A DNA stretch of 64,000 nt from DAOUJI01 sp965224415 (GCA_965224415.1 CBDCZB010000003.1:186001-250000), one strand, 5' to 3'. Shown: positions 25,508 through 34,459, counted from the stretch's first letter. Numbers and translations are program-made. The notes: generated from the letters alone by a model not told the origin.

Positions 25508-26073
25508 ACTGCTTCCTCTCTTAACTGGCCGTCGCCGGACTCGCCGCCGTCGGTCGTCTGGCTTTGGGGAGAGCCTCCCCGGCCGTTGGTCATTACGCTT
25601 CTGGACATGGCGATTCGACCCGTGCGCATCACTTCCCTGATGCCGAAGGGCCTCAGCAGGTTGAACAGGGAGTTTATCCTCTCCTCGTCCCCTGCGGCCT
25701 CGATTATCAGGGAGGTCTGGCTCACGTCCAGGATGTCGGCGCCGAATATGTTCACCAGTTGCATGATTTCGCCTCGTGTCGAGGCAGTCGCGTGGACCCG
25801 TATCATAGCGAGCTCACGGAGCACTACTTCTTCGTTCTTGTAGTCCGAGACCTTGAGGACTTCGATGAGCTTGTTCAGCTGCTTGGTGCATTGCTCTACG
25901 GTGTCCTCGTCGCCTTCAACCACGAAAGTCATTCTGGACAGGTTGGGTTGCTCACTCTGGCCCACGGCCAAGCTTGCGATGTTGAAACCCCTGCGGCGGA
26001 AGAGGCTGGATATTCTGTTGAGGACCCCCGGTTTGTCCTGCACGAGGGCCACTATGGTGTGCTGGTCAGCCAT
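25504..26073 (-). CDS. ilvN: Acetolactate synthase small (regulatory) subunit
   Basis: A 189-residue regulatory subunit of acetohydroxyacid synthase. The N-terminal ACT domain reads ALVQDKPGVLNRISSLFRRR with GFNIASLAVG. The second half (ELAMIRVHATASTRGEIMQL) is the conserved ALS_ss C-terminal domain, with an extra Gly/Ser-rich tail. It lets end-product amino acids inhibit IlvB. The ATG shares a base with the ilvB stop (TAATG), so the two are made in step. Confidence 0.95.
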   Translation of the reverse strand: MADQHTIVALVQDKPGVLNRISSLFRRRGFNIASLAVGQSEQPNLSRMTFVVEGDEDTVEQCTKQLNKLIEVLKVSDYKNEEVVLRELAMIRVHATASTRGEIMQLVNIFGADILDVSQTSLIIEAAGDEERINSLFNLLRPFGIREVMRTGRIAMSRSVMTNGRGGSPQSQTTDGGESGDGQLREEAV

Positions 26074-27761
26074 TAGGTCGGAATCTCCTCGGGCTCCTCT
26101 ATGAGCTCGTTGATGCTCTCGCCCGCCGGAATCATGGGGTACACGTTCTCTTCCTGCTCCACCTGGAAGTCGATGACCACCGGGCCGGGTTCGGCCATTG
26201 CCTGTTCCAAGGCGGTCACTACCTGGTCCTTCTCCGTGACGCGCAGGCCCAAGATGCCGTAGGCTTCGGCCAGCTTCACGAAGTCTGGGTTGCCGGTGTA
26301 GTAAGTGGCGGTGTATGTCTTGTTGTAGAAGAGGTCCTGCCACTGGCGCACCATGCCAAGGAACCCGTTGTTCATGATGGCGAACTTGACGGGAATGTTG
26401 GCCTCCACGGCCGTGGCAAGGTCGCACAGCGTCATCTGGAAGCCGCCGTCTCCCGCGATGGACCAGACGGTCTTGTCGGGCCTTCCCACCTTTGCTCCCA
26501 GGGCTGCGGGCACCTCGAAACCCATGGCGCCCAGCCCGCCGGAAGTGATGAGCAGATTGTGCTCCTTAAAGGAGCAGTGCTGGGCCGCCCACATCTGGTG
26601 CTGGCCAACACCCGTGATGATTATCGCCCTGCTGTCGGTGACCTCCGAGAGCTTCTTCAGGATGAACTGGGGCAGCAGCTTGTTGGTATCCCGAATCTTC
26701 AGCGACGGATGGTCCAGCCGCATCCGCTCGATGTGCTTGATCCAATCGGAGTGGTCCGCAGGCTCCACTTGGGGCACCATCGCCTGGAGGACCCTCTTGA
26801 GGTCTCCTACGATGGGTACTGTGGCCTTGACGTTCTTGCTTATCTCCGATGGGTCGATGTCTATGTGAATAACCTTGGCGTTGGGAGCGAAGGCGCTCAA
26901 CCTTCCCGTCACCCTGTCATCGAAGCGGGCCCCCAGGGAGATGATAAGGTCCGACTGGTCCAGCGCCAAGCTGGCGTAGGCCATTCCGTGCATCCCCGGC
27001 ATTCCCACGTTCAGGAAGTGGTCAGACGGGAAAGAACTGATGCCCAGCAGCGTGGTGATTACTGGGATCTGGGCCTTCTCCGCCAGCTCCTGGACCTCTT
27101 TGAAGGCGCGGGAGATTGTGATGCCGTGCCCTGCCAGAATCACCGGACGTTGGGCCTCGCTGATGAGGTTGACCGCCTTGCGGATTTGAGCAGGGTGGCC
27201 TTCCATGTTGGGCTTGTAGCCGGGAAGGTCCACGCTGGACGGGTACACGAAGTCTGTCGCTGTGGCCAGCACGTCCTTGGGTATGTCAACCAGGACAGGT
27301 CCGGGTCGTCCGGTGTTGGCTATGTAGAACGCCTCTTTGATTGCCGGAGCAATGTCGGCGGGGTCCATCACCAGGTAGTTGTGCTTGGTGATGGGCAGGG
27401 TGATGCCGGTTACGTCCGTCTCTTGGAAGGCGTCCTTTCCGATGGCTGGGCGGGCCACCTGACCCGTGATGGCCACTACAGGGACAGAGTCCATCTGGGC
27501 GCAGGCCAGCCCCGTAGCTAGGTTGGTGGCTCCCGGACCCGACGTGGCCATGCATACGCCCACCTGTCCAGTTGCACGGGCGTATCCGTCCGCTGCCATT
27601 ACGGCAGCCTGCTCATGTCGCACCAGGATGTGGCGAAGTTGAGGGTACTGGTGGAGGACGCCGTAAAGCGGCAGAATAGCGCCGCCGGGCAGTCCAAAGA
27701 CCACGTCCGCTCCCTCCTTCAGAAGACTTTCGCAAACGATTTGGGATCCGGTGAGTCTCAT
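26073..27761 (-). CDS. ilvB: Acetolactate synthase large (catalytic) subunit
   Basis: A 562-residue ThDP- and FAD-dependent enzyme making acetolactate or acetohydroxybutyrate. VFGLPGGAILPLYGVL opens the Pyr domain, with the activating Glu in LVRHEQAAVMAADGYAR. The ThDP motif is SIAGDGGFQMTLCDL through IMNNGFLGMVRQWQD. It is the first gene of the operon, directly behind the T-box leader. Confidence 0.96.
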   Translation of the reverse strand: MRLTGSQIVCESLLKEGADVVFGLPGGAILPLYGVLHQYPQLRHILVRHEQAAVMAADGYARATGQVGVCMATSGPGATNLATGLACAQMDSVPVVAITGQVARPAIGKDAFQETDVTGITLPITKHNYLVMDPADIAPAIKEAFYIANTGRPGPVLVDIPKDVLATATDFVYPSSVDLPGYKPNMEGHPAQIRKAVNLISEAQRPVILAGHGITISRAFKEVQELAEKAQIPVITTLLGISSFPSDHFLNVGMPGMHGMAYASLALDQSDLIISLGARFDDRVTGRLSAFAPNAKVIHIDIDPSEISKNVKATVPIVGDLKRVLQAMVPQVEPADHSDWIKHIERMRLDHPSLKIRDTNKLLPQFILKKLSEVTDSRAIIITGVGQHQMWAAQHCSFKEHNLLITSGGLGAMGFEVPAALGAKVGRPDKTVWSIAGDGGFQMTLCDLATAVEANIPVKFAIMNNGFLGMVRQWQDLFYNKTYTATYYTGNPDFVKLAEAYGILGLRVTEKDQVVTALEQAMAEPGPVVIDFQVEQEENVYPMIPAGESINELIEEPEEIPT

Positions 27762-28085
27762 TTTCTTTCCCGTCCTACGGCGGCGCGCGAACGCCGCATA
27801 AATTAAAAAAGGCCCATCCCTCTAAAGGGACGGGCTTCTCTCCCGCGGTGCCACCCTAATTCCCCGCCGGTCCGGTTTGCTAACCGAGCCATTGGGACTC
27901 CTCATCGACTGTAACGGTGTCGTGCCGCCGAGCCCTACTGTTGGTTCAGGCCGGCCGCTCCGGGGCGAGTTCAGGGCCTTGCTGACACCGGCCTCACACC
28001 TTGGGCTTATAGAAGCCCTTCGCCGGCTCGCTCTGGCAGTGTACCCCTACTACTCCCCTTCTCAGCGGAGTCGTATTCAATTAAC
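27762..28085 (-). promoter_or_regulatory. T-box leader controlling the ilv-leu operon
   Basis: The minus-strand leader between promoter and ilvB contains the invariant T-box AGGGTGGCACCGCGGG (27857-27842), which pairs with the acceptor end of uncharged tRNA. A terminator hairpin with a T-run comes right after it. Upstream is a stem I region with an AGTAGTAGGGG loop (about 28050). Uncharged tRNA should favour the antiterminator and so switch on ilvBNC-leuACD. A CTC (Leu) triplet in TGAACTCGCC is a possible specifier, but the stem I fold was not computed. Confidence 0.88.
27805..27835 (-). terminator. T-box regulated terminator
   Basis: On the minus strand GCCCGTCCC-TTTAGA-GGGATGGGC forms a 9-bp stem followed by TTTTTT (27810-27805). 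It competes with the T-box antiterminator just upstream. Confidence 0.85.
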
Positions 28086-28091
28086 CGATGT

Positions 28092-28120
28092 ACTATATCA
28101 GCGTGCCTGGAGATTGTCAA
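28092..28120 (-). promoter_or_regulatory. Promoter of the ilv-leu operon
   Basis: TTGACA (28120-28115), exactly 17 bp, then TATAGT (28097-28092) on the minus strand. This is one of the best promoters in the window. It places transcription start near 28085, just before the T-box stem I. Confidence 0.7.
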
Positions 28121-28203
28121 ATATAGTATCGGAGGGAAGTGCAAAATAGATACTCATCAGGAACGACCGGATTAGAAGCCGTGGTAATCGGAGCCTACAA
28201 AAT

Positions 28204-28231
28204 GAGACGCCCGTCAGCAAACGGGCGTCTC
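28204..28231 (-). terminator. Terminator after the 224-residue secreted protein gene
   Basis: A perfect 11-bp inverted repeat GAGACGCCCGT/ACGGGCGTCTC with a 6-nt loop, followed on the minus strand by ATTTTG. It lies 61 bases after the stop at 28292 and isolates that gene from the ilv promoter. Confidence 0.75.
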
Positions 28232-28291
28232 GGAGGCTTACCCTGGGGCCACCCAGAAAGTGACCCCAATGAGACTGGCATGGCACGGCTC

Positions 28292-28966
28292 CTATGGGAG
28301 AGCCATCCGGGCCGAGTGAACCGTCAGCTCCAGGACCTCGAAGCTGTCGCCGATCTTCAGCGGTATCCCTCGGGCGTCGTTGACATACACGCTGGTCACA
28401 CCGTCCTCGGTAAAGCCCAGACCCGTGTAGTTGTCGGTGCACACGGTCTGGAAGCAGACCCGCGCCGTCGTCGGTGTCGCGCCGTTCTGCGTCATCGTAA
28501 TCGTCCCAGCTCTGATCAGCTCAATGGGAAACGGCATAAGCCACGCGTGCGGCGGAATCCTGACGTTTTTGCTGCTCCCGTCACTGACCGACGATGTACT
28601 CGTGTCGCCGTCAATGGAACGATATTCAGTGTAGACGTCTCCCTTAACGCTTCGGTACGAGCCCACGGCGCTGAAGGTCCCAACGCGCGTGACTATATCG
28701 GATGATGTAACCACCGTGTCGACCCAGTCGTCGTGGCTCGTATAGACCAGCCGCCTCTCTTGCCCCGCCGCCACGGCCGTATTTCCAACAGTCACCGACT
28801 GCCCATCAGAGAGCGTGTACCGCATGGTGAAACTAGGCAGCTCATGCACCATCGTCGCTGGGGTGGAGAAAGCCCCAATGGACACCAGGACCATCGCACT
28901 GATGACCGCCCCCACGACGAGCAAAGCCAGGATGCGGGATTTGGTTTTTAGCGTCTTGATTAACAT
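28292..28966 (-). CDS. Secreted or membrane-anchored protein of unknown function
   Basis: A 224-residue protein I do not recognise. A basic N terminus (KTLKTKSR) and a long hydrophobic stretch (ILALLVVGAVISAMVLVSIG) make a signal peptide or anchor. The rest is Thr/Ser/Val-rich and beta-strand-like, with one Cys pair (VCFQTVCTDNY), and looks extracellular. The ATG at 28966 sits behind GGAGG and AAGGAG. It is followed by a strong terminator. The next gene upstream, also secreted and on the same strand, is 41 bp away, so the two may form an operon. Confidence 0.65.
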   Translation of the reverse strand: MLIKTLKTKSRILALLVVGAVISAMVLVSIGAFSTPATMVHELPSFTMRYTLSDGQSVTVGNTAVAAGQERRLVYTSHDDWVDTVVTSSDIVTRVGTFSAVGSYRSVKGDVYTEYRSIDGDTSTSSVSDGSSKNVRIPPHAWLMPFPIELIRAGTITMTQNGATPTTARVCFQTVCTDNYTGLGFTEDGVTSVYVNDARGIPLKIGDSFEVLELTVHSARMALP

Positions 28967-29006
28967 CACTCCTTACCTCCAGCTTTAATGAGGATCGAGA
29001 CGGTCT

Positions 29007-29540
29007 TCACTCGAGGAAGTGCGAGTGGACAGTCGACAGGGGCCATGAGTAAACGGGGCTGGTCAGCGGCTTATGCACCATCCATACGTATTTGAGCTGG
29101 TGGAAGACCACAGCGCCCCCGTTCATGGTGACGGTCCTGTCGATGTTATGGTAATCGAGACCCGGCGTGCCGGTTGCCCGCCAACTTCCATGCCTCTTCT
29201 CATGGACCAAGTTCCAGCTGTCGCCGTCCCACTCCTTCCACTCCACCTTCTCCAACCGCCACGCTTGATGGTGGTAGAAGAGCTTGTCCTTGTACTTCCG
29301 GCCCCCATAGTTGACTCTGTCCGATACAGCTATAAAAGGGTTGTAAGCGTACTGGTATCGGACTTTGCTGGCGTGGGAGATTCCCTCACCGTCATTGAGA
29401 TCGTCCGTCTCGATAGGACCGTTCCACACATAGCCGACGATCATCGTGGGACCGGCCGAGGCCGTAGAAACAGAAACGACCGTCAACGCAGCCAAAACCG
29501 CGACGACAGCCACCAACCGTATGTCCAGAAACTTCTTCAT
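29007..29540 (-). CDS. Secreted protein of unknown function
   Basis: A 177-residue protein with a clear cleavable signal peptide: KKFLDIR, a hydrophobic core, and an Ala-x-Ala type site at STASAGP near residue 30. The mature part is rich in Trp, Tyr and His (LFYHHQAWRLEKVEWKEWDG, FHQLKYVWMVHKP) and has no Cys. No family recognised. GGAGGGAG precedes the ATG. It is probably co-transcribed with the 224-residue secreted protein downstream. Confidence 0.65.
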   Translation of the reverse strand: MKKFLDIRLVAVVAVLAALTVVSVSTASAGPTMIVGYVWNGPIETDDLNDGEGISHASKVRYQYAYNPFIAVSDRVNYGGRKYKDKLFYHHQAWRLEKVEWKEWDGDSWNLVHEKRHGSWRATGTPGLDYHNIDRTVTMNGGAVVFHQLKYVWMVHKPLTSPVYSWPLSTVHSHFLE

Positions 29541-29760
29541 GGCATCTCCCTCCAGGGTCCAAATATAGTCCCCCTGACGCCACGTTGATCATTTTAGGCT
29601 CTCATCTCACGCCTCCTAATCAATACTAACTATTATTCTATCATATGAGCCGATACGTTGACAAGTGACAGCTCCCGCTGAGAGAAGTGCAAAACTCCCA
29701 GAGTGCCCGATGGCTTGGCTGTGATACCATGGTGCACGAACGGAAGTTCGGGAGGATCCG

Positions 29761-30036
29761 GTGTTCTGGGTGTACGAGAACCGGCCCAATAACTGTGCAA
29801 CGATTCACAGGTCCGAGTGCTCGTTCTGTCGTAACGGGCGCGGGGTCTATGGGAAGCGGAGGACGGAGAACGGCAAATGGCATGGGCCTTTCACGGAAGA
29901 GGGCGCTGCCCATTGTGCCTTCAAGACAGGCCTCCGCTATATTTTCTGCTGCGGCCATTGTCTGAAGCGAGGGACTTCACGTCTAAAGCCAGGATTGAAT
30001 CAGAAGTCGTCGGGTCGAATCCAGACTTCTAGCTAA
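29761..30036 (+). CDS. Small Cys- and His-containing protein of unknown function
   Basis: A 91-residue frame with GTG start behind GGGAGG. The informative part is residues 1-70: FWVYENRPNNCATIHRSEC, then a C-x2-C (CSFC), GRGVYGKRRT, NGKWHGPF and CCGHC near residue 65. Paired cysteines suggest a zinc site. Similar small proteins with W-x-V-Y-E-N and C-G-H-C occur widely in bacteria without known function. The last 20 residues overlap the end of the DUF433 gene on the other strand. Confidence 0.6.
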   Translation: MFWVYENRPNNCATIHRSECSFCRNGRGVYGKRRTENGKWHGPFTEEGAAHCAFKTGLRYIFCCGHCLKRGTSRLKPGLNQKSSGRIQTSS

Positions 30037-30247
30037 ACTGCCGCTCACGATCTGCGGCAAACGACAGGCAGGCTCGGATGTCTTCTCGGGTCAGGTCAGG
30101 AAAATCGGACAGGATTTCATCCTCTGACATGCCGGAGGCCAGGTACTCCAGAACGTCGTACACCGTAATACGCATGCCCCGAATGCATGGCTTCCCGCCG
30201 CGCTTACCCGGCTCGATGGTGATTATCTTGGTGTAATCCTTCGACAT
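30029..30247 (-). CDS. DUF433 antitoxin-like protein, no partner
   Basis: A 72-residue DUF433 protein with the usual blocks GGKPCIRGMRITVYDVLEYL, ASGMSEDEILSDFPDL and EDIRACLSFAADRE. The fold is a helix-turn-helix seen in VapB-type antitoxins next to DUF5615 toxins. No DUF5615 gene follows; the space downstream is occupied by an opposing gene. So it is an orphan. The ATG at 30247 is preferred to the GTG just before it. Confidence 0.75.
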   Translation of the reverse strand: MSKDYTKIITIEPGKRGGKPCIRGMRITVYDVLEYLASGMSEDEILSDFPDLTREDIRACLSFAADRERQFS

Positions 30248-30273
30248 CACTTACATCCTCGTAGATTAAGGAC

Positions 30274-30282
30274 AGTCTACCA
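30274..30282 (-). promoter_or_regulatory. Extended -10 promoter of the DUF433 gene
   Basis: TGGTAGACT on the minus strand combines an extended -10 TG with the TAGACT hexamer (30279-30274) found at several promoters here. No -35 is evident. Confidence 0.4.
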
Positions 30283-30332
30283 CATTGCATGAGTTTGCCC
30301 CCGGCTTAGGATCAAACAATCTGCCCGGCTGG

Positions 30333-31337
30333 TCAGTAGAGGTGGCACGAGACGAAGTGGCCGGTTGTGACTTCCTGGAACTCCGGGTCCTCCTCTGAGC
30401 ACCGTTCGAAGGCCGAAGGGCAGCGGGGATTGAAATTGCAGCCAGGGGGCGGGTTCAGAGGGGACGGCACCTCGCCGGTAAGAATTATCTCATCCCGCTC
30501 GATGTCGGGATGAGAAGGTAGTGCCGCGGACATGAGGGCCTTGGTATAGGGATGAAGCGGGTTGTCGAACAGCTCCCGGCTCTCGGCGAACTCAACCACC
30601 TTGCCCAGATACATCACGGCCACCGAATGGCACATATACCTAACCGTCGCCAAATTGTGGGCGATGAGCAAATAGCTGACGTTGTACTCGTCCTGGAGGT
30701 CTTTCAGCAGGTTCATGATCTGGGCGCGTATGGACACGTCCAGGGCTGAAACAGGCTCGTCCAGAACTATGATTTGGGGATTGACCGACAATGCCCGAGC
30801 TATGGCGAGGCGCTGCCTCTGACCGCCGCTGAATTCATGGGGATACAGGTTGGCGTGGTACGGGTTTAGCCCCACGTCAATCAGGAGCTTCTCCACTATG
30901 TCCTGCGCCTCGCCACGCGACAGCCGCGAGTTGATTGCCACAGGTTCGGAGATGATGTCTCTAACGCGCATCCTGGGATTCAGCGAGCTCCAGGGGTCCT
31001 GGAACACGGCTTGGACGGATCTGCGGTACTCTTTGCGCTGAGAGGAGTTGGCCCGGTGGATGTCCTGTCCTTGGAAGAGCACTGCGCCGTCGGTTGGACG
31101 CTCCAGCATCAGCAGCATCTTGGCGGTGGTGGTCTTTCCGCAGCCTGACTCTCCAACCAGGCCTAAAGTCTTCCCCGTCCGTAGGTCAAAGGACACGCCG
31201 TCGACGGCCTTGATCGATCCCGTCGTCTTGGAGAAGAGCAGGCCTTTGGTGACTGGGAAATGCTTCTTCAGGTTTTGGGCCTCAAGCAGGACTCCGGGGT
31301 GGCCGTTATCGAGTACGGGCGCCTGCTCGGAGGTCAC
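30333..31337 (-). CDS. Dipeptide/oligopeptide ABC transporter ATP-binding protein
   Basis: A 334-residue OppF/DppF-type ATPase. Walker A GESGCGKTTTAK, signature FSGGQRQRLAIARAL, Walker B IIVLDEPVSALD and switch LIAHNLATV are intact. The C-terminal oligopeptide-transporter extension holds CNFNPRCPSAFERC with the four Cys often found to bind an Fe-S cluster. It is the distal gene of a five-gene cassette and its GTG overlaps the OppD-like stop. Confidence 0.9.
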   Translation of the reverse strand: MTSEQAPVLDNGHPGVLLEAQNLKKHFPVTKGLLFSKTTGSIKAVDGVSFDLRTGKTLGLVGESGCGKTTTAKMLLMLERPTDGAVLFQGQDIHRANSSQRKEYRRSVQAVFQDPWSSLNPRMRVRDIISEPVAINSRLSRGEAQDIVEKLLIDVGLNPYHANLYPHEFSGGQRQRLAIARALSVNPQIIVLDEPVSALDVSIRAQIMNLLKDLQDEYNVSYLLIAHNLATVRYMCHSVAVMYLGKVVEFAESRELFDNPLHPYTKALMSAALPSHPDIERDEIILTGEVPSPLNPPPGCNFNPRCPSAFERCSEEDPEFQEVTTGHFVSCHLY

Positions 31338-32317
31338 TCCAGCCTCCAGCAGCTAGCGGAGTGTCCGTCGGCTACTTGTGTTTCCGGAGGATACTCCACG
31401 CTGCAACGTTCCATGACGTATGGGCAGCGCGGCGCGAACGGGCAGCCGGTGAGCTGCTCGTGCATGGCAGGCGGCTGTCCCTCGATGGACGTGAGCCGGT
31501 CCACGTCGGCTTCCATCTTGGGCACGGAGTTCAGGAGGGCCTCGGTGTATGGATGGGAGGGGCGGTTGAAGATGCTCCGCACATCCCCCATTTCCACAAT
31601 CTTGCCCGCGTACATCACCGCCACTCGGTCACACATCTTGGCCACTATGCCGAAGTCGTGGGTGATGAAGATTATTGCCAGACCCGATTCCTGCTGTATG
31701 TCCTTCAGCAGCTTGAGGTACTGGGCTTGGATGGTGGCGTCGAGAGAGGTGGTCGGCTCGTCGGCGATGAGCACAAGGGGCTGGCAGGATATGCCGATGG
31801 CCCCGACGACCCGCTGTCTCATTCCGCCGCTCATCTGGTGGGGGTAGTCCCTCACACGCACCTCAGCGGCCGGTATCCTGACTTTTCGCAGGACATCCAC
31901 CGCCATTTCGAACACGCTTCTTCTGGGGATGTGCTGGTGAATGCTGATGGTTTCCCTGACCTGGTTTCCTATGGTGAAGACAGGGTTCAGGGAGGTCATA
32001 GGGTCCTGGAGGATGATGCCTATTTTGCTGCCGCGGACCCTACTCATCTCCCGCTCAGACAGTTCCAGCACGTCCTGGCCGTCCAGAATGACCTTGCCGC
32101 CCACTATGCGGCCTGGAGGCGACGGCACTAGGCGCATCAACGAGTTCATCGTGACCGATTTGCCGGAGCCCGACTCCCCCACGACTCCCAAGGTTTCGCC
32201 GGCCCGCACGCTGAAGCTGACGCCGTCGACAGCTTTTACCGTGCCCCAACGGGTCTGAAAATAAGTGCGAAGGTCTTGGACCTCCAGCACTACGTCATCA
32301 TTGGTTTCGGTGTTCAC
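31334..32317 (-). CDS. Dipeptide/oligopeptide ABC transporter ATP-binding protein
   Basis: A 327-residue OppD/DppD-type ATPase. Walker A GESGSGKSVTMNS, signature MSGGMRQRVVGAIG, Walker B LIADEPTTSLD and switch FITHDFGIV are present. The end has CPFAPRCPYVMERC, the Cys-rich oligopeptide-transporter tail. It pairs with the OppF-like ATPase as a heterodimer. The GTG start has only a weak ribosome site. Confidence 0.9.
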   Translation of the reverse strand: MNTETNDDVVLEVQDLRTYFQTRWGTVKAVDGVSFSVRAGETLGVVGESGSGKSVTMNSLMRLVPSPPGRIVGGKVILDGQDVLELSEREMSRVRGSKIGIILQDPMTSLNPVFTIGNQVRETISIHQHIPRRSVFEMAVDVLRKVRIPAAEVRVRDYPHQMSGGMRQRVVGAIGISCQPLVLIADEPTTSLDATIQAQYLKLLKDIQQESGLAIIFITHDFGIVAKMCDRVAVMYAGKIVEMGDVRSIFNRPSHPYTEALLNSVPKMEADVDRLTSIEGQPPAMHEQLTGCPFAPRCPYVMERCSVEYPPETQVADGHSASCWRLE

Positions 32318-32372
32318 AATATATGCTCTGTAGTTTTCCGTTCGTTGTCCTCAAAAAGCACTATAGTGCCTG

Positions 32373-33407
32373 TTACTCACGCTGTCTAAGTCTTGGGTCC
32401 AACGTGTCCCGCAGCCAGTCACCAAAGAGATTGAGGGACATGACTGTAGCCAGGATGGCCAGCCCTGGGATGGTGGATACCCACCAGTGTTCCGCCAGCA
32501 AGTCTCTGCCGCCGGCGACCATGGACCCCCATGCGGGTGTGGGCGACGGCACTCCGGCTCCCAGATAGCTCAGGCTGGACTCCAAGAGTATAACTATTCC
32601 CACCTGAAGCGTGGCCACCACTATCAGCGTATTGGTTACGCCTGGGAAAAGGTGTTTGAAGAGAATCCTTGGAGTGGACGCCCCGGCCACCCGCGCCAGG
32701 GCCACGTAGTCCAGGGTCTTAAGTTGCAACACCTCCCCCCTAATCTGGCGGGCGAAGCGCGGCCATATCCATATGGCAAGTACAATCAGGAGAATGTTGA
32801 ACGTGTGGCCCAGGGCCACGACCATTACCAGCGCCACAAGGATAATAGGTATGGCCAGCTCGATGTCCACCAGTCGCATTATCAGTTCGTCCACCCAGCC
32901 TCCGTACCAGCCCGCCAGGAGACCTAGCGTGACCCCTAACGTGCCCCCGGTGGCCAGGGCCACTCCCGCCACTATCAACGAAATCCGGGCGCCGTAGATC
33001 ATGCGGGTCAGTATGTCCCGGCCCAGATGGTCCGTCCCCAGGAGATACTTTTTTGTCCCCCCTTGCCGGGTCACTTCTTCAATCTGGTCGCCCACTTTGA
33101 CGTCCCGGTCGTACCTTTGGGCCCTGAAGAGCGATATCTGTACGTGTTCCAACTCCGGGTTTAATGTTTCGACAACGGTCTTGAACCTGCTTTCATCCCC
33201 CACCCAGGCAGGCGGCTGCAACCTTTCTTTGATGCTGGTCCTCTCCGGGTGATGCGGTGAAATCCAGGGAGCCAATATTCCGGCGGCCACCACTATGGCA
33301 AGCATCGACGCCGGGACGATGGGCAGCCGCCTCGATGCTCGCCACAGAGTGAGCATGCGGGCCCTCAGCGGCTGACGTGCAGCGATGGCTATGGAGGCGT
33401 CGGCCAT
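32373..33407 (-). CDS. Dipeptide/oligopeptide ABC transporter permease (DppC type)
   Basis: A 344-residue inner-membrane permease. After a cytoplasmic N terminus comes a first membrane span (MLAIVVAAGILAPWISPHH). A long external loop leads to the LGTDHLGRDILTRMIYGARI motif of DppC/OppC proteins, and the transport domain holds YVALARVAGASTPRILFKHLFP (EAA loop). The external loop (residues 60-120) is longer than usual. GGAGGGAT precedes the ATG. Confidence 0.9.
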   Translation of the reverse strand: MADASIAIAARQPLRARMLTLWRASRRLPIVPASMLAIVVAAGILAPWISPHHPERTSIKERLQPPAWVGDESRFKTVVETLNPELEHVQISLFRAQRYDRDVKVGDQIEEVTRQGGTKKYLLGTDHLGRDILTRMIYGARISLIVAGVALATGGTLGVTLGLLAGWYGGWVDELIMRLVDIELAIPIILVALVMVVALGHTFNILLIVLAIWIWPRFARQIRGEVLQLKTLDYVALARVAGASTPRILFKHLFPGVTNTLIVVATLQVGIVILLESSLSYLGAGVPSPTPAWGSMVAGGRDLLAEHWWVSTIPGLAILATVMSLNLFGDWLRDTLDPRLRQRE

Positions 33408-33427
33408 CCGGCGATCCCTCCTAATCT

Positions 33428-34351
33428 CTACCCGAACCGGATTCGAGGATCAATATAGGCATACAGTATGTCCACCAGGAAGGAGGCGATCACATACATC
33501 AGGGTGAAGATTATGACGATACCCTGTAGCAGCCCGAAGTCCAGCCCGTTCATGGCACGTACAGCCAGCTGCCCCAGGCCGGGCCACGCGAAAACGGTCT
33601 CTGCGATAAGAGAGCCTGTCACGAGGCTGCCCATGGTCACTCCGGCGAAGGTTAGAGGCGGGATGAGGGAATTTCGCAGGGCGTGTTTCCATATGATCAT
33701 ACGGTTGGAAACCCCTTTGGCCCGCGCCAACTTTATGTATTCCGAGTCCAGTACGTCCAGCATGGCCGAGCGCACCAGGCGCATGTTGGCCGCCACGAAC
33801 AGCCAGCCTAGAGTAATGGTGGGAAGTATGATGCTTGTTGGCTCCTGGCGTCCGTATGGAGGGAGCCAGCCCAACTGCACAGCGAAGAAGAAGATGCCCA
33901 TGATGCCCAACCAGAATGGTGGGGCCGCCTGCCCGATCAGGGCAATTATTTTACCAATCTGGTCGACAACGCTTCCCCTCCATACCGCCGAGATGATGCC
34001 CATGGGGATCCCGAGCACAAGAGCGAATGCGAACGAGGAAGCCCCCAGCATCAACGTTGCGGGCAGCCGCTCCATGATCACTTCACTCACGGGGCGCCGC
34101 TCACGTATGGACTCTCCCAGGTTCCCCGTCGCCAGGTTCTTGAGAAATATCCCGTACTGGTGTACGGGGTGCTTGTCCAGCCCCAGAAGGCTTCGCATGG
34201 CGTCGACATCCTCCTGGGTGACGTCTTCAGGGTTTCCAAGGTAGAGGTAAGTCGGGTCGCCGACGGCCCTGCTCATGACGAAGATAATTAACGACACCGC
34301 AAGCAGGGTGAGGATCGAGACTATGAACCGGCGTACCAAGAACCTCTGCAT
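33428..34351 (-). CDS. Dipeptide/oligopeptide ABC transporter permease (DppB type)
   Basis: A 307-residue inner-membrane permease. The N terminus FLVRRFIVSILTLLAVSLII is the first span. TNLGES-like text (ATGNLGESIRERRPV) and the EAA loop YIKLARAKGVSNRMIIWKHA are hallmarks. It forms the pore with the DppC-type permease 20 bp downstream. Confidence 0.9.
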   Translation of the reverse strand: MQRFLVRRFIVSILTLLAVSLIIFVMSRAVGDPTYLYLGNPEDVTQEDVDAMRSLLGLDKHPVHQYGIFLKNLATGNLGESIRERRPVSEVIMERLPATLMLGASSFAFALVLGIPMGIISAVWRGSVVDQIGKIIALIGQAAPPFWLGIMGIFFFAVQLGWLPPYGRQEPTSIILPTITLGWLFVAANMRLVRSAMLDVLDSEYIKLARAKGVSNRMIIWKHALRNSLIPPLTFAGVTMGSLVTGSLIAETVFAWPGLGQLAVRAMNGLDFGLLQGIVIIFTLMYVIASFLVDILYAYIDPRIRFG

Positions 34352-34459
34352 GTTATGGCTTCACCGTCAATAGACTCCCAGGTGGAATGACTTGGAAACG
34401 GGATGTAAGCTTGTGGTTCACCTAACCCTGTATGCTTTGGAGCTTGTTTGATGGATACA

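Noticed and set aside
26074..26427. Long N-terminal extension of ilvN
   Set aside because: It is an out-of-frame reading of ilvB with unnatural composition. The ATG at 26073 overlaps the ilvB stop and starts a normal ACT-domain protein.
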